A DNA stretch of 63,458 nucleotides. Source: CADEED01 sp035701825. Lineage in GTDB: Bacteria; Pseudomonadota; Gammaproteobacteria; Steroidobacterales; Steroidobacteraceae. Made by a program: the position numbers and the translations under genes. Below are positions 17,394 to 25,926 of this stretch, one piece after another (the stretch's first letter is position 1; each line of letters begins with the position of its first letter). Where the stretch lies: positions 1 through 63,458 of the forward strand of contig DASSRK010000005.1 of assembly GCA_035701825.1 (NCBI GenBank), read 5' to 3'. The notes under the pieces are model-generated. The model was not told the DNA's origin. It searched no databases and was given only the letters and a program-made list of their open reading frames with translations.

Positions 17394-18260
17394 ATGGATG
17401 TAGCCGGCGTCGTGCCCTCCCGGGCGCGATTTGCAATTCCACCGTCACGCAACGCCGCTGACGTCGAGCACCACTACCGCGTCGAGGTCGAGCTCGCGCA
17501 GCGCCTGCGCAGCGCGCCGCGCGCCGAACGGCTCGGCCTGTACGGCCAGGTCTACGACGAGCTGTTCCGCCGCGTCCCGAACCATCCGCAGCTCACCCGC
17601 AAGGTTTCCGAGGCCGAGCGCCGCAAGGGCGTGGCGGATCGCATCGCCACGCTGCTGCCGTTCATCGGCCCCGACACGGTATTCCTCGAGATCGGCGCGG
17701 GAGACGGCAGCCTCACGCTCGCGGTCGCCGAGCGCGCGCGGCACTGCTACGCGCTCGACGTGTCGCGCGAGATCCTGAGCGGCGTGCAGCACCCCCGGAT
17801 CGAGACCGTGCTGTCGGATGGCTGCTCGGTGCCCGTGCCGCCGGGCAGCGTGACACTGGCCTACAGTTTCCAGGTCATGGAGCACATCCATCCCGACGAC
17901 GCGCTCGAGCAGCTGCATTGCCTGTACGACGCGATCGCGCCGGGCGGCTCCTACCTCTGCATCACGCCGAACCGGCTCAACGGCCCGCACGACGTCTCGA
18001 AGTTCTTCGACACCGTGGCGCGCGGCTTCCACCTCAAGGAATACACCACCACCGAGCTGGCGCAGCTGTTCCGCGAAATCGGCTTCCGGCGGGTCGAGGT
18101 GTACGCGCGCACCACCGGTCGGGTGTTCCGCCTGCCGCTGGCGTTCGTGAAGGGGTTCGAGAAGGTGTTCGAGTGGCTTCCGGCGGGGTGGCGCAGCCGG
18201 CTCGGCCGCCGTCGCTTCGTCCGCTCGGTGCTCGCGCCCGCGCTGCGCGCGGTGAAGTAG
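17394..18260 (+). CDS. class I SAM-dependent methyltransferase
   Basis: 288 residues. Motif I VFLEIGAGDGSL at residues 97-108; YALDVSREIL is motif II and YSFQVMEHIHPDDALEQL is the catalytic-pocket region of Methyltransf_11-type enzymes. The N-terminal 90 residues (EHHYRVEVELAQRLR, LYGQVYDELFRRVPNHPQL) resemble those of methyltransferases acting in glycan or lipid-linked pathways. The C-terminus ends in a basic stretch. It ends 2 nt from the end of the convergent ExeA-like gene. Substrate unknown. Confidence 0.85.
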   Translation: MDVAGVVPSRARFAIPPSRNAADVEHHYRVEVELAQRLRSAPRAERLGLYGQVYDELFRRVPNHPQLTRKVSEAERRKGVADRIATLLPFIGPDTVFLEIGAGDGSLTLAVAERARHCYALDVSREILSGVQHPRIETVLSDGCSVPVPPGSVTLAYSFQVMEHIHPDDALEQLHCLYDAIAPGGSYLCITPNRLNGPHDVSKFFDTVARGFHLKEYTTTELAQLFREIGFRRVEVYARTTGRVFRLPLAFVKGFEKVFEWLPAGWRSRLGRRRFVRSVLAPALRAVK

Positions 18261-18262
18261 CT

Positions 18263-19555
18263 CTAGCCGGCGCCAGCCGCGTCTTCACGCTCGTCGTCGC
18301 CGGATTCCTCGTTGGCGGCATCCGCGTCGATGACCGGCAGGTCGTCGTGCGTGTCATTGAGGTGCTCGGCGGCGGCCGCGTTCACGTACAGCATCTCGTA
18401 CTGGCCCAATCCCACCACGTCGCCATCGCGCAGCGTGTGGCGGCGCACGCGCTTGCCGCGGATGGTGATGCCGTTGGTGCTGTTGAGATCCTCGATGACC
18501 GAGGTGCCGTCGCTGCCGGTGATGAGCTGGCAGTGGTGGCGGCTGATGAATTTGCTGTCGATCTGCAGGTCGTTGTCCGGCGTGCGGCCGACCACCTTGC
18601 GCCCGGGCACGAGGTGCAGCTCCGCCATGGCCTTGCCGTCGCTGGACAGCACCACCTTGGACAGCGCGCGCGGCGGATAGTCCTCGCCACCGGACGTCGC
18701 GCGGCGCGCGGCCTGCTTGGCGGCGATGGTGCTGGCGCGGGCGGAGAACTCCACCCACTGCAGCTCGCCGATCGCCGACTGGATGTCCTTGAGCGTCACG
18801 TGATCGCGCTCTTCGCTGAAGGCGGAGATCATCGCGGTATCGCACAGCGTGTTGACCAGGCGCGGCACGCCGCCGGTGTAACGCAGGATCTCCCCGTAGG
18901 TGTCCTCGGCGAAAATCTGGCGGCCGTTGGCGCCCGCCACCTCGAGGCGATGCAGGATGTAGGCGCGCAGGTCGTCGCGCGGCAGCGCGCCGAGATGGAA
19001 ACGCAGTCGCACGCGCTGCGTGAGCTGCACCAACTCCGGCGTGTCGAGCTTCTCGTTGAGCTCGGGCTGCCCGGCGAGGATGATGCGCAGCACCTTCTCC
19101 TTGGTCGACTCGATGCCGGACAGCAGGCGGATTTCCTCGAGCACCTTGAGCGAGAGGTTCTGCGCCTCGTCGACGATCAGCAATACCTTGCGGCCGGCCG
19201 CGTACTGCTCGATCAGGAACTGGTTGACGGTGGCGATCAGCTCCGCCTTCTTCATCTTGAAGGGCGAGAAGCCGAACTGCACCAGCACGGACTGCAGGAA
19301 TTCGACCGCGGTCACCTGCGTCTGGTTGACCTGGGCGACCACCACGTCGGAATCGAGCTGGCGCAGGAAACTCTCGATGAGCGTGGTCTTGCCCGAGCCG
19401 ATTTCGCCGGTGATGACCACGAAGCCATCCGCGAACCAGATGGTGGACTCCATGTACGCCTTGGCGCGCGCATGGGCCCGCGACAGGAACAGGAACTGCG
19501 GATCCGGGCTGAGCCGGAAGGGCGGTTCGCGCAGTTTGAACATTTCCGTGTACAT
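18263..19555 (-). CDS. ExeA-like AAA ATPase fused to a C-terminal FHA domain
   Basis: 430 residues from ATG 19555 (MYTEMFKLREPPFRLSPDP is the standard ExeA/MshM-type opening; the frame extends 18 codons further). Walker A GEIGSGKT at 50-57 and Walker B VLLIVDE at 124-130 form the AAA_22 ATPase. Residues about 305-390 are an FHA phosphothreonine-binding domain (VVGRTPDNDL, SRHHCQL, DLNSTNGI). The last 40 residues are acidic. ExeA-type ATPases help assemble secretin or pilus machinery, and FHA suggests recruitment by a phosphorylated partner. The stop of purK is 50 nt upstream; no secretion genes adjoin. Confidence 0.88.
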   Translation of the reverse strand: MYTEMFKLREPPFRLSPDPQFLFLSRAHARAKAYMESTIWFADGFVVITGEIGSGKTTLIESFLRQLDSDVVVAQVNQTQVTAVEFLQSVLVQFGFSPFKMKKAELIATVNQFLIEQYAAGRKVLLIVDEAQNLSLKVLEEIRLLSGIESTKEKVLRIILAGQPELNEKLDTPELVQLTQRVRLRFHLGALPRDDLRAYILHRLEVAGANGRQIFAEDTYGEILRYTGGVPRLVNTLCDTAMISAFSEERDHVTLKDIQSAIGELQWVEFSARASTIAAKQAARRATSGGEDYPPRALSKVVLSSDGKAMAELHLVPGRKVVGRTPDNDLQIDSKFISRHHCQLITGSDGTSVIEDLNSTNGITIRGKRVRRHTLRDGDVVGLGQYEMLYVNAAAAEHLNDTHDDLPVIDADAANEESGDDEREDAAGAG

Positions 19556-19605
19556 GGCTGCGGCGATATTACGGGAAAGGAGCCCGCGGGTCGGGGAAAA
19601 CCCGG

Positions 19606-20718
19606 TCAACCCCGCCGAAGTGCGATCCAGGTCGCGCGATCGACCCGCCCCAGCACCTGTAGACCGCGCCGGTCCCGCGCCCTGGCCGTGGATTCGACCA
19701 GGGTCAGATGCCCTAGCTTCCGGCCCGGGCGGGGGCTCTTGCCGTAGTCGTGCCAGTGCAGACCCGCTTCGCCCAGCAGGGCAGCGCGCGGCGGCAGCTC
19801 GCCGATGAGATTGATCATCGCCGAGTGGCCGCGGGCGCGGGTGCTGCCGAGCGGCATCCCGGCAATGGCGCGCACGTGGTTTTCGAACTGGCTGGTCTCG
19901 GCCCCTTCGATGGTCCAGTGGCCGGAGTTGTGCACGCGGGGCGCCATCTCGTTGGCGATGAGCTTGCCGCCCGCGACGAAGAACTCGATGGTCAGCACGC
20001 CGACGTACTTGAAGTGCTCGAGCAGCCGGCGCGCCGCGCGCTGCGCCTGGCGCGTGAGCGCCGCATTGCCGTACGGCGCGCGCGTGAGGCGCAGGATGCC
20101 TTCGCGATGCACGTTGAGGTTGAGCGGATAGAAGGCGATGGCGCCGTCCCAGCCGCGCACCGCGATCACCGAGACCTCGCGGTCGAAGGGCACCAGGTTC
20201 TCGTACAGCAGCGGCGCGGATCCGAGCGCGGCCCAGGCGGCGTCGAGGTCGGCGGGCTTGCGCAGCACGAACTGGCCCTTGCCGTCGTAGCCCAGGCGCC
20301 GCGTCTTGAGCACGCCGGGCAGGCCGATCGACTTGACGGCGGCGTCGAGCGCGGCGCGCGAGTCCACCGCGGCGTAACGCGTGGTCGCGATGCCGAGCAG
20401 TTCGAAGGTGCGCTTCTCGCTGAGGCGGTCCTGCGCGGCGGCCAGCGCGCGCAGCGGAGGGGCGATGCGCGCGCTGCCGGGCAGGTCTTCGAGCGCGTCC
20501 ACCGGGATGTTCTCCCAGTCGAAGGTCAGGACCTCGCAGCGGGTCGACAGCTCGCCTAACAACTTGCGGTCGTCGAGCCCGCCTTCGAGGATGGGCGCCA
20601 CCTGTCCGCCGGGCGTGCGCCGGTCCTTGTCGAGGAACAGGAACTCCAGGCCGAGCGGGTAGCCGGCGAGCGCCATCATGCGGCCGAGTTGCCCGGCGCC
20701 GACGATGCCGACGCTCAT
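19606..20718 (-). CDS. purK: 5-(carboxyamino)imidazole ribonucleotide synthase
   Basis: 370 residues of ATP-grasp fold. Makes N5-CAIR from AIR, bicarbonate and ATP in purine synthesis. Signatures: SVGIVGAGQLGRMMALAGYP at the N-terminus, LKTRRLGYDGKGQFVL in the ATP-binding loop and NEMAPRVHNSGHWTIEGA in the active site. ATG 20718 lies 1 nt from the purE stop, giving a purE-purK operon. Confidence 0.97.
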   Translation of the reverse strand: MSVGIVGAGQLGRMMALAGYPLGLEFLFLDKDRRTPGGQVAPILEGGLDDRKLLGELSTRCEVLTFDWENIPVDALEDLPGSARIAPPLRALAAAQDRLSEKRTFELLGIATTRYAAVDSRAALDAAVKSIGLPGVLKTRRLGYDGKGQFVLRKPADLDAAWAALGSAPLLYENLVPFDREVSVIAVRGWDGAIAFYPLNLNVHREGILRLTRAPYGNAALTRQAQRAARRLLEHFKYVGVLTIEFFVAGGKLIANEMAPRVHNSGHWTIEGAETSQFENHVRAIAGMPLGSTRARGHSAMINLIGELPPRAALLGEAGLHWHDYGKSPRPGRKLGHLTLVESTARARDRRGLQVLGRVDRATWIALRRG

Positions 20719-20719
20719 C

Positions 20720-21226
20720 TCAGGTCTTCGCCGGGTCCGCCATTCTCGGATCAGAATGGGACAGCACCCTGGCCGTCTGGTCCGCGCGGAATTTCTTGAG
20801 CGCGGCGTCCAGCTCGGGACGCTTGTTGGCGAGGATGGCGGCCGCGGTGAGACCGGCGTTGGTGGCGCCGGCCACGCCGATCGCGAAGGTGGCGACGGGC
20901 ACGCCGGCCGGCATCTGCACGATCGACAGCAGTGAATCCATGCCGTTGAGCGCTTTCGACTGCACCGGTACGCCGAGCACCGGCAGCGTGGTCTTCGATG
21001 CGGTCATCCCCGGTAGATGGGCGGCGCCACCGGCGCCGGCGATGATGACCTCGATGCCGCGGCCCTGCGCCGCCGACGCGTATTCGAACAGCAGGTCGGG
21101 AGTGCGGTGCGCCGAGACGACGCGGGTTTCGTAGGGCACGCCGAGCTTGTCGAGGGCTTCGGCGGCGGCGCGCATCGTCTCCCAGTCGGAGGACGAGCCC
21201 ATGATGATGCCGACCAGTGGTTTCAT
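20720..21226 (-). CDS. purE: N5-CAIR mutase
   Basis: 168 residues. Converts N5-CAIR to CAIR. The N-terminal signature VGIIMGSSSDWETM and the loop ISAHRTP-like VSAHRTPDLLFEYA are present, as is the GGAAHLPGM motif. It is the first gene of purE-purK. The start codon is preceded by TAGTAT 6 nt upstream without a Shine-Dalgarno, so the mRNA may be leaderless. Confidence 0.97.
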   Translation of the reverse strand: MKPLVGIIMGSSSDWETMRAAAEALDKLGVPYETRVVSAHRTPDLLFEYASAAQGRGIEVIIAGAGGAAHLPGMTASKTTLPVLGVPVQSKALNGMDSLLSIVQMPAGVPVATFAIGVAGATNAGLTAAAILANKRPELDAALKKFRADQTARVLSHSDPRMADPAKT

Positions 21227-21232
21227 CGCGAG

Positions 21233-21238
21233 ATACTA
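21233..21238 (-). promoter_or_regulatory. TAGTAT -10-like element before purE
   Basis: Read leftwards, TAGTAT ends 6 nt before ATG 21226 and no ribosome binding site intervenes. It fits the TANNNT pattern (4 of 6 to consensus) seen before several other starts in this window. Confidence 0.4.
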
Positions 21239-21257
21239 GCTTTCCGCGCCGCGCGCG

Positions 21258-21776
21258 TCACGGGGAAGCGTCAAACAAGCTGCGAACCGCGCGGAACAAC
21301 TCGCGCGACGCATGCTCGCGGCTGCCCGGATCGACGCGTGTCGAGGTGGCCTTCTGCATCAGCGCCTGCAGGGATTTGCGATCCGCATCCGGTCGCAGGC
21401 GCACCAGTTCGTCGAGTGCCGGCTGGCCTTCCTGCAGCAGCCGCGCGCGCCATGTCTCGACGCGCTTGTGTTTGCCGGCATCGAGCGCGCTGTGCCGTGA
21501 CTGCGCGCCGAGCGCCGCCTCGATGGGCGCCGGGTCGACGTCGCGCATCAGCTTGCCGATGTACTGGCGCTGGCGCGCGAGGCCGCCGCGGGCCGTGATG
21601 CGCTTGGCGAGCAGGATGGCATCGAGCAGCCGCTCATCGAGGTTGAGTGCCCGCAGGTCGGATTCCTTGAGCGCAATCAGCCGCGTGCCCAGGTCCTGGG
21701 CCGCGGCCGCCTCGCGCTTGCGTGCGCTCTTGCTGGGGCGGTCATCGAATTGCTGGCTTTCCTCGTCGTCCTGCAT
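21258..21776 (-). CDS. darP: ribosome-associated protein DarP/YjgA
   Basis: 172 residues from ATG 21776 (MQDDEESQQFDDRPSKSARKREA). Acidic opening followed by the family signatures PSKSARKREA, ALNLDERLLDAI and RQRQYIGKLMRDVDPAPI. Promotes late 50S subunit assembly. It is divergent from pmbA with only 14 nt between the start codons, the arrangement found in many gammaproteobacteria. Confidence 0.92.
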   Translation of the reverse strand: MQDDEESQQFDDRPSKSARKREAAAAQDLGTRLIALKESDLRALNLDERLLDAILLAKRITARGGLARQRQYIGKLMRDVDPAPIEAALGAQSRHSALDAGKHKRVETWRARLLQEGQPALDELVRLRPDADRKSLQALMQKATSTRVDPGSREHASRELFRAVRSLFDASP

Positions 21777-21778
21777 CG

Positions 21779-21784
21779 TACAAT
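21779..21784 (+). promoter_or_regulatory. TACAAT -10 element, leaderless promoter of pmbA
   Basis: TACAAT (5 of 6) ends 6 nt before ATG 21791, inside the 14-nt gap between the divergent darP and pmbA starts. There is physically no room for a Shine-Dalgarno plus leader, so a leaderless pmbA mRNA is the natural reading. The -35 would lie inside darP. Confidence 0.55.
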
Positions 21785-21790
21785 TCTGCC

Positions 21791-23170
21791 ATGCAAGCAC
21801 CGGTTCAATCGAAGCAGGTTCAGTCGCGCCAGGAAGTCGACGGCAGCCGTATCCCCGAACTGTCCGGCATCGTCTCCGATGCCATCGCCAGCGCCCGCAA
21901 GCTCGGCGCCTCGCAGGCCGAGGCCGACGTCAGCCTGCAGAAGGGGCTGACCACCACGGTGCGTCTCGGCGAGGTCGAGACGGTCGAATACCAGCGCGAC
22001 CGCGGCATGGGCATCACCGTTTACTTCGGCACGCGCAAGGGCTCGGCCAGCACCGCCGACCTGTCGCCGCGCGCCGTGAACGAGACCGTCGAGAAGGCCT
22101 GCGACATCGCCCGCTACACCGCGGAAGACGACTGCGCGGGCCTCGCCGACCCCGAGGAACTGGCGCGTGACATCCCGGATCTCGACCTCGACCATCCCTG
22201 GGAGCTCGCGCCCGAACAGGCGGTCGAGCTGGCGCGGGCCTGCGAGGCCGCCGGCCGCGGGGTGGACGCGCGCATCACCAATTCGGAAGGCGCCACGGTG
22301 GCCAGCCACCGCGGCGTGCGTGTCTACGGCAACTCGCATGGCTTCCTCGCCGGCTACCCGTCGACCAGCCACAGCGTGAGCTGCGTGCTGCTGGCGCAGG
22401 CCGGTGACGACATGCAGCGCGACTACTGGTACAGCACGGCGCGCGATGCGCGCGAGCTCGAGTCCGCCGAGTCGATCGGCCGCAAGGCCGGCATGCGCGC
22501 GGTGGCGCGGCTCGGTGCGCGCAAGCTGCCGACGCAGCGCGCGCGCGTGCTGTACTCGCCCGAGGTCGCGCGCGGGCTCGTCGGCCACCTGCTCGGCGCG
22601 GTGCGCGGCAGCAGCCAGTACCGCAAGAGCTCGTTCCTGCTCGGCGCCGCCGGCCAGCAGGTGTTGCCGTCGTTCGTGGAGCTGCGCGAGCGGCCGCACA
22701 TTCCGCGCGGCCTCGGCAGCAGCCCCTTCGACGGCGAGGGCGTCGCGACCCGCGATCGCGAGCTGGTGCGCGATGGCACGCTGCAGGGCTACGTGCTCGG
22801 CAGCTACTCGGCGCGCAAGCTCGGCTTGAAGACCACCGGCAATGCCGGCGGCAATCACAACATCCTGGTGGAGTCGCGCAACGGCGGCCTCGAGCCCGCG
22901 GCGCTGATGCGCGAGCTCGGCACCGGGCTGCTGGTCACCGAGCTCATGGGGCAGGGTGTGAACGGCGTGACCGGCGACTATTCGCGCGGGGCCTCGGGCT
23001 ACTGGATCGAGAACGGCGTGAGCGTGTACCCGGTACACGAAATCACCATCGCCGGGAATCTCAAGGAGATGTACCGCAACATCGCGGCGCTCGGCAACGA
23101 CGTCGACCTGCGCGGCGGCGTGCGCGTGGGCAGCGTGCTGATCTCCGAGATGACCATCGCCGGCGAGTAG
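21791..23170 (+). CDS. pmbA: metalloprotease subunit PmbA/TldE
   Basis: 459 residues. Structural partner of TldD in the TldD/TldE protease. Family signatures include EVETVEYQRDRGMGITVYFG, TDYSRGASGYWIENG-like GDYSRGASGYWIENGVSVYP and the ending VGSVLISEMTIAGE. It lacks the HExxxH zinc site, as expected for TldE. The frame is open from 21722, but that part overlaps darP; ATG 21791 matches family starts. Confidence 0.95.
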   Translation: MQAPVQSKQVQSRQEVDGSRIPELSGIVSDAIASARKLGASQAEADVSLQKGLTTTVRLGEVETVEYQRDRGMGITVYFGTRKGSASTADLSPRAVNETVEKACDIARYTAEDDCAGLADPEELARDIPDLDLDHPWELAPEQAVELARACEAAGRGVDARITNSEGATVASHRGVRVYGNSHGFLAGYPSTSHSVSCVLLAQAGDDMQRDYWYSTARDARELESAESIGRKAGMRAVARLGARKLPTQRARVLYSPEVARGLVGHLLGAVRGSSQYRKSSFLLGAAGQQVLPSFVELRERPHIPRGLGSSPFDGEGVATRDRELVRDGTLQGYVLGSYSARKLGLKTTGNAGGNHNILVESRNGGLEPAALMRELGTGLLVTELMGQGVNGVTGDYSRGASGYWIENGVSVYPVHEITIAGNLKEMYRNIAALGNDVDLRGGVRVGSVLISEMTIAGE

Positions 23171-23186
23171 GCGGGGCCGCCGCGCC

Positions 23187-23205
23187 GCCGGCTAACTACG
23201 CCGGC
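23187..23205. terminator. stem-loop between convergent pmbA and the next gene
   Basis: GCCGGC-TAACTAC-GCCGGC forms a 6-bp GC stem with a 7-nt loop in the convergent gap, spanning the stop codon of the leftward gene. There is no T tract. The loop has almost the same sequence as the loop of the strong terminator after tRNA-Gln. Confidence 0.4.
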
Positions 23206-24367
23206 TCACCACGAACGACTCGTCGTTGAACCACAGCCCGCCGTGGCGTCGCAGCACCGCCTGCGTGGCCTCGAGGTAGCGGCCGTTGGCGACCACCTCG
23301 CCGAGGCGCTCGTCCTCGATCTGGTTCACGTAGATCGCGGCATTCCACGCGGCGAACAGCATCGAGGTGCCGATGCGGTCGCCGACCTCGGCCGGCAGCG
23401 CGTGCATCTCGTAACGGAAGATGGACTCGCTGTCGGGCGGATCGGGCAGCGAGTAGCGCTGCGCGTCCGCGCCCAGCGAGCTGCGCAGTTCCGCGAGCAG
23501 CTTGTGCCGGTCGACCTGGAAAGGCGTCTCCCCGGGCCACAGCGCGCGCACGATCTCCAGGCCCGGATCGTCGCCGCGCGACTGGATCACCAGCAGGCGG
23601 CCGCCGGGCGCGAGTCGCGTCACCAGCGGCAGCAGCACCTTGCCGACCTTGAACTGCGCCGACATGCGTGCGCGCCACGGCTGCGAGGCGAGCACGAAGT
23701 CGTAGTCGATGGCGGGCGTCTCGGGACGCGGGATCACCCCGTCGAGCAGGAAGGCGTGATCCTCGCGATACAGCACCAGCACCGAGGGCCGCACGTACAC
23801 CGGGTTGCCGCTGCTCTCGCTCGGCCGGGTCGCCCAGCCATAGTCGAGCACCGGGTTCAGGGCCTCGATCTGCTGCGCGTACTCGTACGACGAGGTGCCC
23901 TTGAGCTTGACCACCTGCCAGTTGAGGCGCGTCGCGTCCGCGGCGCTGCGCGGCCGCAGCACCGGCGCGTCGGCATAGTGCAGGTTGGTGATCACCAGGA
24001 CCGTGGTCGGGTGCTCGAGGAAACGATCGGCCATCTTCTCGAGGCCGAGCCGCACGTCCTCGCGGCTGATCTCCTTGGCGACCACCAGCTGCGGCACCGC
24101 GGGCCACGCGGCATGCGCGCCGCGCATCAGGCGCGCGAGCACGCTGCCATCGCCCATGCCGGCATCGAACAGCCGCAGCGCCGGCGGCGACGGGCGGATC
24201 TCGCGCATCTCCGCGGCCGCGCGGTCCGCCACCTTCTGCTTCTCGTTGCAGGTGTTGACGAACGCCAGGTACTTCTGGCGGTTGTCGTAGAAACGGAATG
24301 GAGTATTGCCGCCCGCGCCGGCCGCCGCGGCCACCGCCTGGGTAGTTTGGCCGGCGCGCTGCTCCAT
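23192..24367 (-). CDS. methyltransferase-fold protein of unknown substrate
   Basis: 391 residues, cytoplasmic. Residues about 65-80 (LRLFDAGMGDGSVLARLM) look like a SAM-binding motif I within a Rossmann fold, and GGRLLVIQSRGDDPGLEI fits a later strand. FRFYDNRQKYLAFVNTCNEKQKVADRA and NQIEDERLGEVVANGRYLEA are strongly patterned and probably conserved. It begins 10 nt after wrbA and is likely co-transcribed with it. I cannot name a substrate. Confidence 0.7.
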   Translation of the reverse strand: MEQRAGQTTQAVAAAAGAGGNTPFRFYDNRQKYLAFVNTCNEKQKVADRAAAEMREIRPSPPALRLFDAGMGDGSVLARLMRGAHAAWPAVPQLVVAKEISREDVRLGLEKMADRFLEHPTTVLVITNLHYADAPVLRPRSAADATRLNWQVVKLKGTSSYEYAQQIEALNPVLDYGWATRPSESSGNPVYVRPSVLVLYREDHAFLLDGVIPRPETPAIDYDFVLASQPWRARMSAQFKVGKVLLPLVTRLAPGGRLLVIQSRGDDPGLEIVRALWPGETPFQVDRHKLLAELRSSLGADAQRYSLPDPPDSESIFRYEMHALPAEVGDRIGTSMLFAAWNAAIYVNQIEDERLGEVVANGRYLEATQAVLRRHGGLWFNDESFVVSRRS

Positions 24368-24377
24368 GGCGCCGCAG

Positions 24378-24998
24378 CTAGTTTGCCGCGCGCCCGGCGA
24401 CCAGGTCGCGCGTGATCCGGGTCACGTGCTCGCCCTGGTACCTGCACATGTCGAGCTCGAGCGCGCTGGGCATGCGCAGCTCGGCGCCGGCGCCGGTGAT
24501 GGAGCTGGCGCCGTAGGGCGTGCCGCCCGTCACCTCGCGCATGGTCGCGAGGTCCTTGTAGGTATACGGCAGGCCGACGATGACCATGCCGAAGTGCAGG
24601 AGCGTGGTGTGGAACGAGGTGATCGTGGTTTCCTGGCCGCCGTGCTGGCTCGCGGTGCAGGTGAACACGCTGCCCACCTTGCCCACCAGCGCGTGGCGAA
24701 TCCACAGGCCGCCGGTCTGGTCCATGAAGTTGCGCATCTGCGCCGCCATGTTGCCGAAGCGGGTCGGCGTGCCGAACAGGAAGCCGTCGTAGTTCTCGAG
24801 CTCGTTGGGATCCGCGACCGGCGCGGCCTGGTCCCACTTCATCTTCGCCGCGCGCGCCATGTCCTCCTTCATCAGTTCGGGCACGCGCTTGACCGTCACC
24901 ACCGCGCCGGGCACGCGCTGCGCGCCTTCGGCCTGCGCATAGGCCATCTGTTCCACGTGGCCGTAACTGCTGTGATAAAGCACCAGGATTCTTGGCAT
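24378..24998 (-). CDS. wrbA: NAD(P)H:quinone oxidoreductase WrbA
   Basis: 206 residues, flavodoxin-like tetrameric FMN enzyme that reduces quinones by two electrons. FMN phosphate loop YHSSYGHVEQMA near residue 8, GTPTRFGNMAAQMRNFMDQT and the SQHGGQETT loop are diagnostic. Start ATG 24998 follows GAGGGA. First gene of a probable wrbA plus methyltransferase-like operon. Confidence 0.96.
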   Translation of the reverse strand: MPRILVLYHSSYGHVEQMAYAQAEGAQRVPGAVVTVKRVPELMKEDMARAAKMKWDQAAPVADPNELENYDGFLFGTPTRFGNMAAQMRNFMDQTGGLWIRHALVGKVGSVFTCTASQHGGQETTITSFHTTLLHFGMVIVGLPYTYKDLATMREVTGGTPYGASSITGAGAELRMPSALELDMCRYQGEHVTRITRDLVAGRAAN

Positions 24999-25015
24999 GG
25001 ATTTTCCCTCGTGGA

Positions 25016-25810
25016 TTACGCCGCGGCTGGCAGGTGCCGGCGCGCGAAAGCCGACATGAGCTGGTTGTAGATCTGCGGCGCATCGAGATTCGGCAGATGC
25101 GCGGCCTCCGGGATCAGAACATGTTCGGCGCCGGCAAGCGAGCGCGCCAGCTCGAGGCCGGCGGCGCGCCGCGCCGCGGTATCGCGCGCGCCGTTGACCA
25201 CCAGCGCCGGCGTGGCGATGCGCGCCAGCATGCCGGCGTCGATGACTTCACGCGGCACCGCGCCCGGCGCGAGCAGGTCATGGCCCGGGTAGCGCGCCAG
25301 GATGCGCGCCAACAGCCGGTGTTTGCGCGCGTCGCGGGTCACCAGCTGCGTAAGCGGATGCGCGCTCCAGGCGCTGCGGAACGCGTCGAGCCCGGCGCGC
25401 TGCGCCAGCGCGCGGAACTCCTCGACGGGCAGGTCGGGCGCGGCGCTGGCGAGTGGCGGCGCGCCGTCGAGCAGCAGGCCGCAGGCGCGGCCCGGATGAC
25501 GCGCGGCGAACTCGAGCACCACGCGCGCGCCCTGCGACATCCCCACCAGCAGGGGACAGGCGAGCCCGAGCTCGTCGAGCAGCGCGAGCAGGTCGGTGAC
25601 GTCGTCGGCGAGCGAGGGCGTGCCGCCGGATTTTCCAAACCCGCGGCGGTCATAGCACACCAGGCGCAGCGCGCCGGCCAGCGGCATCTGCGGCTCCCAC
25701 ACCTCGAGGTCCAGCGTCCAGCCATGCACCAGCACCACGGCGCGGCCCGCGCCATCGTCGTGGTAGCGCAGGCGGGCGCCGTTCACCTCGAGCTCGCGAT
25801 GCACGTCCAT
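25016..25810 (-). CDS. alpha/beta hydrolase (enol-lactonase/esterase type)
   Basis: 264 residues from ATG 25810 (the frame runs 10 codons further). LVHGWTLD is the oxyanion loop, GMSQGA at residues 90-95 carries nucleophile Ser92, the acid is in NGARDTAA and the His in PEAAHLPN. The size and sequence resemble 3-oxoadipate enol-lactonase-like esterases. It lies downstream of the IclR regulator in the same direction with its own TTGACG/TAGCCT promoter, and a TTTCG-N5-CGAAA operator sits 4 nt before the start. This argues that the IclR protein controls it. The substrate is not evident. Confidence 0.85.
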   Translation of the reverse strand: MDVHRELEVNGARLRYHDDGAGRAVVLVHGWTLDLEVWEPQMPLAGALRLVCYDRRGFGKSGGTPSLADDVTDLLALLDELGLACPLLVGMSQGARVVLEFAARHPGRACGLLLDGAPPLASAAPDLPVEEFRALAQRAGLDAFRSAWSAHPLTQLVTRDARKHRLLARILARYPGHDLLAPGAVPREVIDAGMLARIATPALVVNGARDTAARRAAGLELARSLAGAEHVLIPEAAHLPNLDAPQIYNQLMSAFARRHLPAAA

Positions 25811-25813
25811 ACA

Positions 25814-25828
25814 TTTCGGATAACGAAA
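25814..25828. promoter_or_regulatory. IclR-type operator, copy 1 (hydrolase)
   Basis: TTTCGGATAACGAAA: perfect TTTCG-N5-CGAAA inverted repeat between the hydrolase promoter and its start codon. It matches copies 2 and 3 flanking the iclR gene. Binding here would block transcription or initiation. Confidence 0.65.
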
Positions 25829-25842
25829 AAGATTTCGCAATC

Positions 25843-25872
25843 AGGCTACGAGCGCAAGCCCGGCAGCGTCAA
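25843..25872 (-). promoter_or_regulatory. sigma-70 promoter of the hydrolase gene
   Basis: Read leftwards, -35 TTGACG (25872-25867) and -10 TAGCCT (25848-25843) are separated by 18 nt. The start point would be near 25836, just upstream of operator copy 1. Confidence 0.5.
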
Positions 25873-25926
25873 GCGGCGGATGTGCGGTCGCGCGCGAGGC
25901 GCGGTCGTGAGCGCGCCGCGCGACCG

